Assembly: GCF_963678635.1 (NCBI RefSeq)
Contig: NC_087067.1
Span: 29,872,403-29,936,402 of the forward strand
Direction of reading: 5' to 3'
Length of the DNA: 64,000 nucleotides
Origin: Symsagittifera roscoffensis
Taxonomy: Eukaryota; Xenacoelomorpha; Acoela; Convolutidae
The position numbers and the translations under genes were made by a program. Numbering within the stretch: position 1 is the first letter of the stretch; each line of letters starts with the position of its first letter. A model generated the notes under the pieces. That model was not told where the DNA came from and did not search any database. It saw only the letters and a list, made by a program, of their open reading frames with translations. Below, in pieces: positions 1 to 12,439 of this stretch.

Positions 1-2213
1 TTTCAACTTCGACCGCTCCTACTTGGTTTGTTCTGAACATTTTGAAGTATGGTTTAATTTAGTTCATCGTTTGTTGGAACGATGACAGTTCGTCGCATTT
101 ATTAAATTCAAGATTCCGTGCCTAGTAGTTTAAAAATTGCAACGTTTTTAGTTTCCCAGTTTTTTGTGAATTCAAATTAATGAAAATGAAGATAAAACGT
201 AACAAGTCACAAAGTCGATTATAGAAAATCGCATCAATCGATTATAGAAAAATTTGCTCAAAAATTTGTTTTTTTTGCCATTTGCCCGATGTAATTATTA
301 ATCTGCTTTTGTATAAAATTGAAATTGAAAAAATAGTTTATCGCCCGTAGAGCTTTTAATTTTTTTTTCTGTAGAGGAAAAACAAAAAAAAATATGGACT
401 CGTTCCTCGTCTCTTAGAAAGCGAAATCAGTTTTGAAACAAAGTCATCCATTCCTTTTAGCAACTTGATTTCACTATGACTTCAAAACAATACATAAGTC
501 AAATCGCAAAACAAATCCAGTTTGAGCTTGATTACTTTTTTAGAGTCTTTCTAACCATGAAAATGCAAGAGAAGAAAAGATGTGTTTTTATTTTATTCAT
601 TTAGACTAAAAATTTTAGTTTTGTAGTGAATTCATTTCGTCATGAGTTTAAGAATCAGAAAACTGCGGGCTAAAATCTAGTAGAAAATTCAACTTGCCAA
701 AGTCGTTGATTGTCGATATAAAAAAATCAGGTTGAGTGCATGATATGAGTGAGTTTCCAATGACGAAATTGAGTGAGAATATTTCACGACTTATTTCTTG
801 TGTGAGAAATTTTAGATCAAAACCTTTCAGGTCAAAATTTATTTGCAAGCCTTCGGCAAAATAATTTCATTCCAATAAAAGCAGTGCAAAAACAGCATTT
901 TTATAAAAGTACTCAAGGCCATTAACAGTTTGAAAATTTGATTCTAACGATTAACTTGGGTGCGGTGGATTTGAGGAAAATGATTTTTAGTAGATTTTTG
1001 AGGTTTTATAGATTGACTGTTCATGTTCATATTAATTTGAAATTAAAACTAGAAACAATTAAAAAGACAAATCCCTAGTAAATTCTCTTTAATTGTCGTT
1101 AGTAGAATCAATATAGTCGTTTTTAACTCATTTGTAGTTTTTCTAAGGACAACCGTTACAATTTTTTTGCAAAGAAGAATTACAAGTTTTACAGTTTAAG
1201 ACATAACAGAAGAGAGAAAGCGGTAATTTGTCAATCATTCAAAAATAAAAATGTGAAGAAAAAAGAACAGCATTATGTAACCAGACAAGCTTTATCAAGT
1301 ATTTGTCATAAAAATATTCTCACACTATGGATTATCAAATTGCTCTGTTTTATACTGGGTTTAATTTGTAAAATTTTCTTAATCAAAAATTAAACAAACC
1401 TTATTTTACTTGACAAGAACAGAAACAGATAAAATGTTATGGAATCAAAACATAGTCAGCATAAGTTGAAATAAGAAATTGTCATTGAACTTGATAAACA
1501 TTTTTTTCGGGTTTCGAAGAAAAAATACATCTTTTTTTAGAGTTTTTTACATTTCAAGGTTTTTTCGGATCTTTTCCATAAAGCAAAAAGCAGGAAAATG
1601 TCCTAGCTTGGTTGACACTTTACAGAAACAAAAAAGAGCAAAATTACTTCCTTCTTGTATTGAGCATCATTTTACAAATTTGTGTTAGTTGTCAGAACAA
1701 GTGTATCAGACTTTTTATTGTTGTATATTTTACAGATATCATTCTCTTTGAAAATGAGACCGTTTTAAAATGAAATGAAATGACCCGAGTAAAAAAATAC
1801 AACAATCAAAACGAAACGAGACGCTTCTGAAACGAGGCAGTTTGTTGAAAAGTTAAAATTCTAGAGCATGCTCTATGGAAAACAGTCACTACTTCATTTT
1901 CAGCCTGAAAGCACAATTTTAAATTCAAAAACGAAGCCAAATAGCAATGAAATTCAAAAGTTTTTAGAAAAAAAAACTTGTTCATACTATGTCTTGTAGC
2001 AACGGCGGTAACACAACAGATAGTAAATGAATTACAAAACCTATTTGATGTCTCAGCTTCAAAAAAAATTTTCCTTCAAAGCATAGATTAGCTGTCCCAT
2101 TGTTAGCTGTCTCATTGAGCAAATAATGGTTCTTAAAGAATCAAATAGCAGAGAAATGTTCAAGTTAAATATTAAATTGCCCACAAATTTTTTCAAAGAT
2201 TTCAGTGAGATCA
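1..2213. other. AT-rich non-coding stretch
   Basis: I see no exon-like frame bounded by splice sites, no recognisable repeat shared with the rest of the window and no RNA gene. The sequence is rich in A and T homopolymer runs and every frame is short. It ends at the target-site duplication of the first hAT-like MITE. Confidence 0.5.
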
Positions 2214-2221
2214 ATTAGATG

Positions 2222-2652
2222 CAGGGGCCGATTTAGGGGGGGGGGGGTTCCGGACGCTTCCCTCCCCCCCCCCTCAGGGATTCGACCCCCTGCCGACCCA
2301 AAGGGTCCCCTCTTTGGTACTTTTTAAAAAATCCATTTTTTGCCGACCGACCCTAAAATTTTTCTAAAGGCGCCTTGGGCGCCAATATATACTAACTTTG
2401 AGGGGGAACGCGCGCCAAAAAAAACACGGATTTTTTTGTCAAAATTTTTCAAAAAGGTCCTAAAAACGGCTTTTGACCTGTTTTTTCAAAAATTTGCATG
2501 CAGCGCAGAAAATTTGGCCAAAACAACGACTTTTTAGTGCTTTAGAAGAGCTCGGAAAATCAATTTGCTCGACCTAAAAAAAAGAAAAGATCGTCAAAAT
2601 TTTTGAAAATCCGCTCCCCCCCCCTCGAAAAAAATCCTAGATCCGCCCCCTG
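2222..2652 (+). mobile_element. hAT-like MITE with 8-bp target duplication
   Basis: The element starts CAGGGGCCGATTTAG and ends CTAGATCCGCCCCCTG, imperfect terminal inverted repeats of the CAGGGGCGG type seen in hAT elements. It is flanked by identical 8-bp direct repeats ATTAGATG (2214-2221 and 2653-2660), the duplication length expected for hAT transposase. Inside are a G-run near the left end, a C-run near the right end and no coding capacity. It is the best preserved of about a dozen related copies in the window. Confidence 0.85.
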
Positions 2653-2748
2653 ATTAGATGCTTAATCTAAAATTTGCAATAAGTTATCTTCATTTATAAA
2701 CAGATATATAGAACCAAGTTTCTTTTCCAATATTTTCAAATTTCAACA

Positions 2749-3121
2749 ATAGTTTTTTGCACTGAGTGGTTCCAATAACAGTTGCGAAAACTACTGGCCA
2801 ATATCTCCTCTGCCAGTTTTTTGGATAGTTTTTGAAACTTTTTCAGTGGTACAGAATTATCATTTTGTGAAAAGAACGAGTTATATCACTTCAGAAGTTT
2901 GGTCCTTAATGCAAGCACTTAAAGTAGTTGTAATAGCTGCTGCACATTTAAGATCTTCGAATGAATTTGATCACGTGAGTCACATTTTTTTTTCAATACT
3001 GTTTAAATATGAGCTCAGAGATCCAACTCTTCCAAAATCTGTCGATTTCCTACTTGAATGATGGAGTACAATACGACAGAAATTCAATTGCCCACTTTTC
3101 AAGCTGGTATGAGCTACCTAG
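2749..3121 (+). CDS. Possible two-exon fragment of an unidentified gene
   Basis: A frame opens after a possible acceptor (CAACAATAG, ending 2748) and runs to a good donor after 2974 (CAC|GTGAGT), with coding-like residue use (Cys, Trp and charged residues; e.g. CENYWP, KRTSYITSEVWSL). A second open stretch, 3021-3121, starts after CTCAGAG in matching phase and ends at CTAG|GTCAGT, implying a 46-bp intron. Without splicing the first frame runs to a TGA at 3060. I do not recognise the product and find no partner exons on either side. It may be an exon pair of a gene lying to the left, a relic of a mobile element, or chance. Confidence 0.3.
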
Positions 3122-3123
3122 GT

Positions 3124-4020
3124 CAGTACTTGCTACCTGTTTAATCTTTTTCCAAATGTCATGCCATTAGATGAACATAACTATTTTCGCAGATGATATT
3201 GTTTATAAGAGACATTGAAAGAATTTATTTGTCATTACATGATACTAATCGAGATGGAGGAAAACAAGTCAACACTGAACGCAACACTGACAAGTCTAAA
3301 ACCATAGTTCAATAAAAAAACAAGTAACTACAGTTCTGAAAAACGCTTCGGCAAACCAAAAAAAAATATTTCGATATTCGGTAAAAGAATTGATTAAATT
3401 TCACAGATAAAACTCCTGCTGAAAAAAAAATTGTTTCAATTAGCGGCATCGCCCTGTCAAAGTAAATTACTTTTATTTTACCAACCCAAGCAGAATTATT
3501 TAGGTCCTCCGTATATTCTGTCTTTCAATATGATGTTATAGTCTCTACCGAGGCAAGTTAAATTTCAATACACAAAAAGTGTAAAGAAACAAAATCAAAT
3601 TGTCAGAATATTACTTACAAAACGAAAAACCTGTAACCAGAATTTGAAAAAATTAACGCAAAAATCCGTCAAATTGCAGCTACGCACAAAACTGAAATTC
3701 GCATGTGCAGACCTTTAGATTTGTATGAAAAGATTGATAAGAGTTTGGCCTGCGTCCTTTTACTGAGAACAGATATGCATTTTACATTCGCGTCATGAAC
3801 ATTGTCTATTTTTTTTAATATACCAGTATTATACTGCCGTTCTTAGAACCATTTGACCAGTGTTAGACTGTTATTCAACAGCAGCGCAACTACTCGATGT
3901 AGCTAGAAAAAGAAGTTCATTCTCACCATAGCGTATCGCATTACATGATATTTAGGATTCCAACTTTATGTGCATTACCCTATAACTTGTTGTTCAAGTA
4001 CGTTTCACGAATTCAAGGAT
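3124..4020. other. Non-coding stretch, nothing recognised
   Basis: No splice-bounded frame or repeat shared with the rest of the window was found here. The stretch ends where sequence related to the 530-bp repeat family begins. Confidence 0.4.
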
Positions 4021-4315
4021 ACTTGCGCTCGGGATTATTTTTTTTCTCAGACAGATTTCGACTTTTTATTTAGCCATCTTTGACGGAATTTTTTTCATCA
4101 TTGAAAAAGTATTGTTGTCTTGAGCTTAAACTTCAAAATTTTTTACCTGTGGTCTTTATTTATAAGGTTATGGGTGTTTAAGAGTTGCCATTTTGAACAA
4201 TTAGGGACAATTAGCGCGCGATATACTTCGCGCTATTAACGCGTAAGTAGAGATTAAGTCCGTTTTAGATATCGTTCCAAATAGAATGAAAGAAAGTTAT
4301 TTGCAATTAATGATT
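4020..4315 (+). repeat. Left half of a 530-bp family repeat, interrupted by an LTR element
   Basis: The sequence follows the family order: GCGCTCGGG, a CAGACA-type segment, TTAGCCATCTTTGACGGAAT, a region around GTTATGGGTG, then GCGCGATATA and CGCGCTATTAACGCG. It stops after TGATTTGTTA. The matching right half (GATCGAAAATTG then ATATGGCGTGG) appears near 11595, so an LTR element seems to have inserted into this copy. Confidence 0.55.
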
Positions 4316-5213
4316 TGTTAAGCAGTATTTCAAAAGACACGGTAATATTTCAAAATATAGTATTTCAACTAGTAGTATTTCAAAATAGTCCGATTTTTTT
4401 AATTCTTCCAAAGTTGTATTCCTTGTTAAATAATCAATATTTATTCTCAGACCCATTTTTCCGAAACCCAAAAAAGTGTGTCGCCATACAGGCTGGCCGA
4501 TTAAAATGTCCTGCTTGGTAAAGCAGCTTTAAAGGCGAGAAGCACCCGTTCCTTTTGGAGCCTAACAAGAACGCAAAGAAAAAGAACACTTGCAAATCAA
4601 AACTGAATTGAAAAAGCCGTTTGATATTAAAACTAAAAAAAACTAAAAATTAGACCACTGAAATTTTTCGAAAGATCAAAAGATGAAAAAGATAACAAAT
4701 GAAGATTCGAATGAGACAAAGGTACTTTGAACCCTTCTTGCTTTACAATTGGACCTGTCTGGACTCTTGATACTTTTTAACTCCAACTCTCATTTCCACC
4801 CGCTCAGTCGTGTTAACTTTTTCCAGATTAATTTTAACTGTTTCTTTTATTTTTTTTAAACCAGAAAAAAACAAAATTGGCAACACAAATCTAGAAGAAC
4901 TGAAGACCCAATACTCTGAGAGACAATTGGTAGACAAGTCAATAGATAGCAGTCTAGAAGCGGTATACAGGCAACTCAAGTGTTAGTTAAAAAGTAGAAA
5001 ATAGGCGTTGACACCAGACCTGTTGGTACTAAAGACAGTTGTTCATTAATTGTCTAAATCATTTCTATTTAACTATTCATTATACAAATTTACGTTTTCT
5101 TCCGAATATGGTTTCTACTAAAACTTATGTCAATAAAATTGACGCTTTTAGGTGAGACTTGCTAGTTAAGCTAGATTTTTAAACAATCAACCAGCAATGT
5201 ACGCTTAGTAAAA
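4316..5213 (+). repeat. LTR-like segment 1 of the decayed element array
   Basis: This stretch is homologous, with many substitutions and small indels, to 10664-11591, 17567-18491 and 21699-22630. Shared landmarks in order are AAAAAGTGTGTCGCCAT, GTTAAAATGTCCTGC, CACTTGCAAATC, a block around CTAGAAGAACTGA, GACAGTTGTTCATTA and GGTGAGACTTG. After it comes TGGTGCGACCGAAGC, which has the position and TGG start of a primer-binding site. It is the most diverged of the four copies, so it is probably the oldest or was not homogenised with the others. Confidence 0.55.
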
Positions 5214-8200
5214 CTGGTGCGACCGAAGCAGAGAACTAGTCCTTAAGAAATTCCTTTTCCCAAAAAACTCGATTCAGCTTTTAAAAATCAACAAAGTATT
5301 AAATTTAGGATCTGTGGGTATTTTTCAGATTAGTTTTCAATTTTAAAAAGGCAAAGACAATGCGTGTTTTTCGATAGAAAAACAATTTACTTGTCTTCTG
5401 CTTGACAAAAACTCCTAGTAGGGTTCATGCGAAATGTACCCCTACGTTAACATCACCCAAGATATTCCTCCATCTCGAGGTTATATTAGATGGATTTCTA
5501 CTGACATTAGCTCTTGAACTTAACCATTAACTATTATGATAAAATTATATGAAATTTCTTAAATAAGCGTTCTTTGCCTGAGTATGCTAGCTGGATTTAC
5601 GCTTTTTGTCCAGTAATCCACTAATTACATGCTGAAACTTCAGTTTAAATTTGTTATCACTAAGTTTGGCTAAATCCTTATTCATCCAAATTGCTCAAAA
5701 ACTTGTTAAATATCTTTGTTGTCCTATATGCAAACTAAAAGTACCCTAATTAAAATAGTAAAATGATTTTTTCATCACATATCCAATCTTTCACGCTTGA
5801 TGCTTTTTATTCTAATGCTTCATCCTTTGCTGAGGTTTGTTTTCAACTTTCCTAAAATATTTTGTGCTCACTTACCTTAACGTAACTTAAAACTAAACCA
5901 TTCTAATAAAAGTAGCATTCACTGAAACTAGGGAAAAAACAACGGAAAGTAAAACGGAAGGAATATTTTTAAGTGTTTTTTACTAAATTAATGGATTTTT
6001 ATGACACATTTTAGATATACAGTGAATGAACCATTTAAAAAAACACACTAAAACCAATTTTACCCGTCAACCACATATCAGCAAACACCAGGTTTTGGTT
6101 TTAGCGCCAAAATATTAGGTTTACAACAAAAATTTAAGCTAAAACACTCACACATCCACTTTATATTGATAAATAGGTTTCATATGATAGCTTAAGCACT
6201 AGAAAAATATTTTTTTTACTAACCAAAATTGTGGGTTTCAGTCTACGTTTTAGTTATAGGGCCAAACGTTTCAGCCAAAACAAGTTTAATTTCCGGTAAA
6301 AGCTTTAAGTTTTGGTAAACGGATTCGGGTAAAACAGCACAAGTTGAAAGAGTAAAAGATACCATAAGTCACAAACGTTGTTTTAAATGGTAAGTTTTCA
6401 CAATTTTTAGCTTCATAACACAACAATTTAGTTTTTGGTCTCAAAAATGAGCTCCGAACGTCGAAGTTTGGCTTTTTAAAGTAAACTAACAGTGGTGAAA
6501 CCCACCAAACTAGTTTTAGAACTTGAGGCTAAATCGTATGTTCCAGAATAGGTGTTGTTTGTTTCAGCATGAAAAATCTTGCGTTAAAAGTCAAAATTTA
6601 GTAAAATTTAGGTAAATACTAGTATTTTTAAATGCTTTAAATGCACTAACTGAAAGGGGTTAAATTGAGCCCTCTAACTTATGGTTTCGTTCGACTAAAA
6701 CTGACGCTTTAGGCTAAAAATTTCCTTCTACAGACATAAATAAGAAACACCAACGAAGTTTATTAATTTCAAAACTCTTAAACCTAGTAATCATCCCAAA
6801 ATTTCAGTAAAAGAAATCATAATTTAAGCCCAAGAACTTATTTTTCCGCAAAAATTTTTGTAATCATGATGTAAAAAACCAGTTCATAGGTCAAAATTAC
6901 GCTACACCAGCTATCAAAAACCAACGTAAGTTTTTTTGTTTCAGATTTCAAAACTAGATTTACGGTATTAAAATATTAGTTTTTCTCAAAACTGTTTTCA
7001 TGATAGGGGTGGAATAGATTTTCTAAAGCCTTTGGAAACCCTCAAATATCAATTAACTCAACTTCAGCGACCATAAATTCAGGTTTCAGATTTTGATTTC
7101 GGTCAAAAAAATGGTTCTGAAATCAGTAAAAACCTCAAAAATTAGATACCTAATTTGCTTATCAAAAACAAGGCGTCAGTAATTTTCAAAAAAAATAAAG
7201 TTTCAGGTTTCAAACAAGGGTCTCAGCCTACAAATAATTTTAAAAAATCAAAAGAAAAATTAACAAATTTTTTCAATTTTTCTTTTTTTTTGCGTTTCAT
7301 TTTTAGTAAAACTTTGATTAAAAATAAAAAATCCTATGAAGCTTTCAATACCCTATTACACAGTTAACAAAAAATCAATTTCATTAAAAAAAATCGCCAT
7401 CAAAAATTAAAGTCAACACATTTGAAAATTGACCTCGGCACAAAAAATTAAAAATCAAAATTAAGAAGCGAAGTCTCCAATATCAAATGGTATACCACTA
7501 ACACTGAAGCATCTGGGAACGACCATATTAAAATTTATCAAAACGACCAAACGAAAAAAAACACGAATCTTACGTTCGTTTTTGACAATACACTCGAGAA
7601 AAAAAACAAAAAAAGATTCAAAACTTTTTCTCAATAAAATCTAAACTACCAAAATTATAAGTAATAAATTGATCATAATATAAGATTCGTTATCTTTGAA
7701 AAACAATCATTCAATGTATTGTTCATGATTAGGTAAATCTTTATGTCTGCGAAAAGATTTAAAATAGTATGACTAATTTTTAACAATAAAAACAACAGCA
7801 TTTTGTTTTAAACTAGAGAAAATAGAATCCACAAAAGTTATTAGATATTTTACCATCATCCAAAGGATCAAGTCACCATTTTGTCCAAACATTCAAACAA
7901 GAATAATCATCAATTAACCGTTCTTTCTGCAGCAATACCCCAGAAAAAATTTCTAATCTAAAAGAGCTTAACCAACCTCATTGCACTATTGATACTTAAA
8001 ATATTTTCTTTAAGCCCAATATAGTTGAGAAAAAAAATTAATTTCACAAAACACTCGACTAGCAGGCACAGGTGTTGATCAAGACGCATATGATAACAGA
8101 AAATGAGCTTTGTTCGGTTCGAGACTTAAAAGTCTAGCTGTTCAATGGTATCAATGATTGGCAGCAGGTTTGCCTTGGAAAGTTAAAAGATACTAGTTTA

Positions 8201-10663
8201 AAAAAAAATCTCCAACGATAAGGTTAAATAAAGAAGACGAATAGAAGCAATAAACATCAAACAAACAACCTGACCAATTTATCAAAAGTTACATTACATA
8301 CATAGATAAAATACCGCAGTAGATTGTCAATGGTCTAATCTGATTTTGAATGGTGATCAAAGAACAGCTAAAAAAATTCAATTTTTGTGAATTTCAATTC
8401 TCAAAACATTAAATTGATAGATTTTTCAAGTTCTAAGTTAGAATTAAAAAATACCAAGAGGTAAAAAGAACTTAATCTTCGATATTTCGTTCTGGTTTAA
8501 TTCTAACTCAATATCTTCTGTTTTTTATTCAATAAATGAAACAAGACTTGCATGTTATGACAGAAATAATGTCAAATACCATGTTTTTGTCTAGTTAAAC
8601 CCAAGAAAAGCGTAAAACTGTACGCCTTCCAAATTACAAGACGGAAAAACTATCCATATCAATGCTTTCAATAAAATGTAGTTTTCAATCAAAACATAAC
8701 TATTGCACAAAAAATTGATAAGTCCTTGACCAAAACGGCATTAATGAGTATAACGGTATTCTTGAATAAATGTCGCTAATCAAAAAATTTTTTGCGTGCT
8801 TAAGTTGCTGTTTACTATTCAAGCATTTGCGAAAAGCATAAAACTTGCTTTAAAAAATTCTCAAACAGTGAAATGATTTTACAAAAAAAACCATTTAACT
8901 CACCTGATATACTACAGTGAGTGGCAGTTCTGTATAACACTCGAAGGAATATGACAAAACATCATAAAAACATATTAAAACCTTAACCGAGATCAAAAAC
9001 AGTCAAGTACGCCAACATTTTTGGGCCATCCTCAAAATCAAATAAAAATCGAATGATTGGAACCCAGTGGCTGTGTTTAAAAAAATTCCGAATTCAAAAT
9101 AATTGCAGAAGAAATTGCAAAAACATAGGAGTGAAAATAGTTTTAGAAGTCTATAATCATATCAAACTCAGCCAAATTTATCATTGAAAATTTAGTATAA
9201 CACTTAAGTGAATGCAAAAATACCCTATTTACAAAAACGATAATTAGTAGAGTGAAATATTTGATTAAAGAACTATTCAATGTAACGTTGTAACAAAATG
9301 ATTCTGCGAAGTTAGATAGCACCATGGGTTTCCTCTTAACGCCGATGACATTAATTACGAACTGCGTTGTTTCTAAGTTACAAAACGAAAAATAGAAGAA
9401 ACTCATCAAAAAGAGAAATATCATCTCTTTCCTTCTCAAAGAAAAAATTACAATTTTTTACCCATAAACATTTTCATAAAATGGGCCAACAAATTTTCTC
9501 GACCAGACCCGCCGCAGATTTATGCGAGCACTTGTTAGTGGCTTTATGTAGCCTTTTATATTTTTTTACCCAACGCAATTGATTGTTAGTGGCTTTATGC
9601 AGCTATTGAGATTCTTATAAATCACTTCTCAAAATTTTCGCCAAATTACCAATTCGGGAGCTCAGAAGCCACTGTACGCAGGCGTTTAAACGCTTGAATG
9701 CAAAAGCAGCACTGTAAAAATTAAACCGCATCCTCATTGTGATTGCTTACGTATAACTTTACATCATAAAAATAAAAAAAAACTGTTCTTTACCAAGACT
9801 GTGATTCAGACTGTGAAAGTGATTGAGATCAAAAACTTGAAACAGAAGATGAATTATTCCACTGAACTTATTTTATAACTTTTTGTTAGTGGTTTTCTAG
9901 TTTCTTTTTCTTCGTTCTGGTTTAATTCTAATTCAATATCTTTTGTTTCTTTTTCAAAAATTGAAACAAGACTTGCATGTTATGACGGAAATAATGACAA
10001 ATACCATTTTTCTATCTAGTTAACTCCAAGAAAAGCGTAAAACTGTTTGCTTTCCAATTTATGTTACGATCAGGTTGAAACTGAGAAATTGAGAAGCTAA
10101 TTTTGTTTTTCTGATTTTCATGGTGGTGGGTTTTTATGGAACAAAAAAAACACCTTTTTAGAAGGACACACAAAGTAACCTAATAAAACAGAAAACATAA
10201 CTGTGAACTGACGTTTGACAAAAAGGTTTGAACCAGTTATGAACCGTAAGCTTTCAGTTGAATTACACGAAATCACAATCAGAACAAGAAAAGCTAGCAT
10301 GGTTTCACTCTTGTTTTGAAAAACGAGAACAAAAAACCAAAACCCATTCCAATAATTCGCAACACAATTGCAACCTGGATTCGGTGATGATGAGTACTAT
10401 CAAAACCAAGACAGAGAGTAACAATTGAAAAAAAAATCGTCTACGGCATCAACGAATGGAAATTTGAAGGAAAAGTTCTTAAAATTCAAAAGAAAACGAA
10501 TGATTCAAATCATTTAACTTCAATTTTTAACTAATTGATTTCAACTTCAAAGATATTGGCTCAATGAAACATTCAACCTAAACCTACTTCACAATTTCTA
10601 AACATAATTTAATACCAATGTAATAGTAAGTATCGAGCAACTGTCTATCTAAAAAGAAGATGA
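5214..10663 (+). mobile_element. Decayed gag-pro LTR element, copy 1 (internal region)
   Basis: This is the internal region between LTR-like segments 1 and 2. It matches copy 2 from about 6565 (aligned to 12440) onwards. A gag remnant lies near 8060-8190, where conceptual translation shows pieces of a capsid motif of the kind GSKLRGLAAQWYQ, broken by stops. About 1 kb present in copy 2 (14210-15200, zinc-knuckle and protease region) is deleted at 8385. No frame is intact and no reverse transcriptase motif was found. Confidence 0.5.
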
Positions 10664-11591
10664 GTTGAAGTATTACTTAAGGTAAGAAGAAAATCTATTT
10701 AATTTCAGTTATTTCAACCCAGTAAACACTAGTTTGACTTTGTTCACTCCTCCAAAACTGGATTCCTCTCAAAATATCTAATATTTTTTCACAGACTAAT
10801 TTGTCGGATATCAAAAAAAGTGTGTCGCCATATAAACTGGCGGGTTAAAATGTCCTGCATTGAAAAACAAACATCAAAGCGTAAGCACTTGGTCCTTTTT
10901 GAGCTTATCAAAGACACAAAGAAATAGAACACCTGCAAATCAAAGACTGAAATAAAGAAGGCTTTGTAATATGTAAAAACCAACAAAAAACGAGACTACC
11001 GAAATCTTAACAAAGACAGGAGGATGAAATTGATATCCAATGAAATAAAACGCTTAAGAATAAAAGGAGACAGCGGTATTTTAAATCAGTCTTGCTTTAA
11101 AATTGGTTTGTCCAAAAACTTCAAATTTTTTCACCCACTCTCTTTTCTACTCGCTCAAGTGATTTATGTTATTCCGGAACAACTTTATTTCTTTTTATTT
11201 TTAAAAATTTCTTAAGATAAGATCTCAGAATTTTTCTCGGTTCTAGAAAAACAAAATTAGCAACACTGATCTAGAAGAACTGATGACCCAAAACTCTGAG
11301 AAAAAATAAGCGGAAAAAACAAACAGCAACCTAGACGCCGACTGCAGACAAATCAAGGTTTAGTAAATATGTAAAAACTAGGGGTTGACTCCATTCCTAT
11401 TGGTACTAGAGACAGTTGTTCATTATTTGTCTTAATCAGTTTTATTTAACTATCAATTATATAATTTTATGCTCTTTTCTCAATATTGTTTGTACCAGAA
11501 CTTTTGTCAAGAAATTTGACGATCTTAGGTGAGACTTGTAAACAATGCTAGAATATTAAGCAATCGAACAGCAAAGTACGCTCAGTAAAAA
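10664..11591 (+). repeat. LTR-like segment 2
   Basis: It is homologous to the other three LTR-like segments, and preceded by a purine-rich AAAAAGAAGATGAG that could be a polypurine tract. It ends CAGTAAAAATCCTGGG, directly followed by the right half of a 530-bp family repeat. Confidence 0.5.
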
Positions 11592-12439
11592 TCCTGGGAT
11601 CGAAAATTGTCTTTTTGCATTTTATATGGCGTGGGGCGGACGATTTACACAAAAAAAAATGAAGTTTAAATTAAACGAAAAACGTGTTTTTTTTAAGCAT
11701 TTAGTTTTTCCATGTTATTACTGTTGCAAGGTTTTAAAAGAGAGTCGAAGCATTCAGTAGTAATATCCAAAGACTTAGAACAGTCCCTATCACCTTATGT
11801 GTTTTTGAGGATGTCTATACTATTGTCCTTTTTAGTCTGCGAGACAAAAATTCCAGTCAACCCTTACCTTAACCATTGACGCATTCGGCATCGCCAGGTA
11901 AGGAGCTCTCATTGCAACTGCCTTACTGCGTTTAAATCCTGTACAAATCGTAAATGCATCAGGTTGGATACATCAGGTTAAATCCACCAGGTTAAATACT
12001 CAGAACGAAGTTTTCTTCCCGGCTTTCGTAACGAAAATAACGCGATTTTTGTGCTGGAGTTTGTTTAGTTTTTTTCAGACAAATTTTGACTTTTCAATTA
12101 GCCATTTTGACGGAAATTTTTTATGTCATTCAAAACTATTTTGTCTTCAGCCTAAATTTGAAAAGATATCTTAACTGTGATTTTTGTTCTAAAACTATGG
12201 TGTTTAAAAGTTTTGGCGCTCTTAGGAGATTTAATCCGCCTTAGAAACTGTTACAATTCGGTTGAAGGAATCTTATTTGCCATATTTGACTTGTTATTAG
12301 GATCGAAAACTATCACTTTGCCTTTATATGGAGTGTGGGGCGATGACTTTCTAAAAAAAATCTCAATTTTTAAATATTTTTCTTCACATTTTTTTATTAC
12401 ATGGAGTTTTTTCATGTTGTAACTGCATCCTTGACCTTA
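11592..12439 (+). repeat. Right half, then a nearly full copy of the 530-bp repeat
   Basis: The first part, 11592-11790, aligns with the right half of the 530-bp family (ATATGGCGTGGGGCGG, then a GTTATTACTG region). After about 220 bp of unassigned sequence containing repeated CAGGTTAAAT-like units, a second copy runs from GGCTTTCGTAACGAAAATAACG (12018) to about 12430, where it joins internal sequence of array copy 2. Confidence 0.5.
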
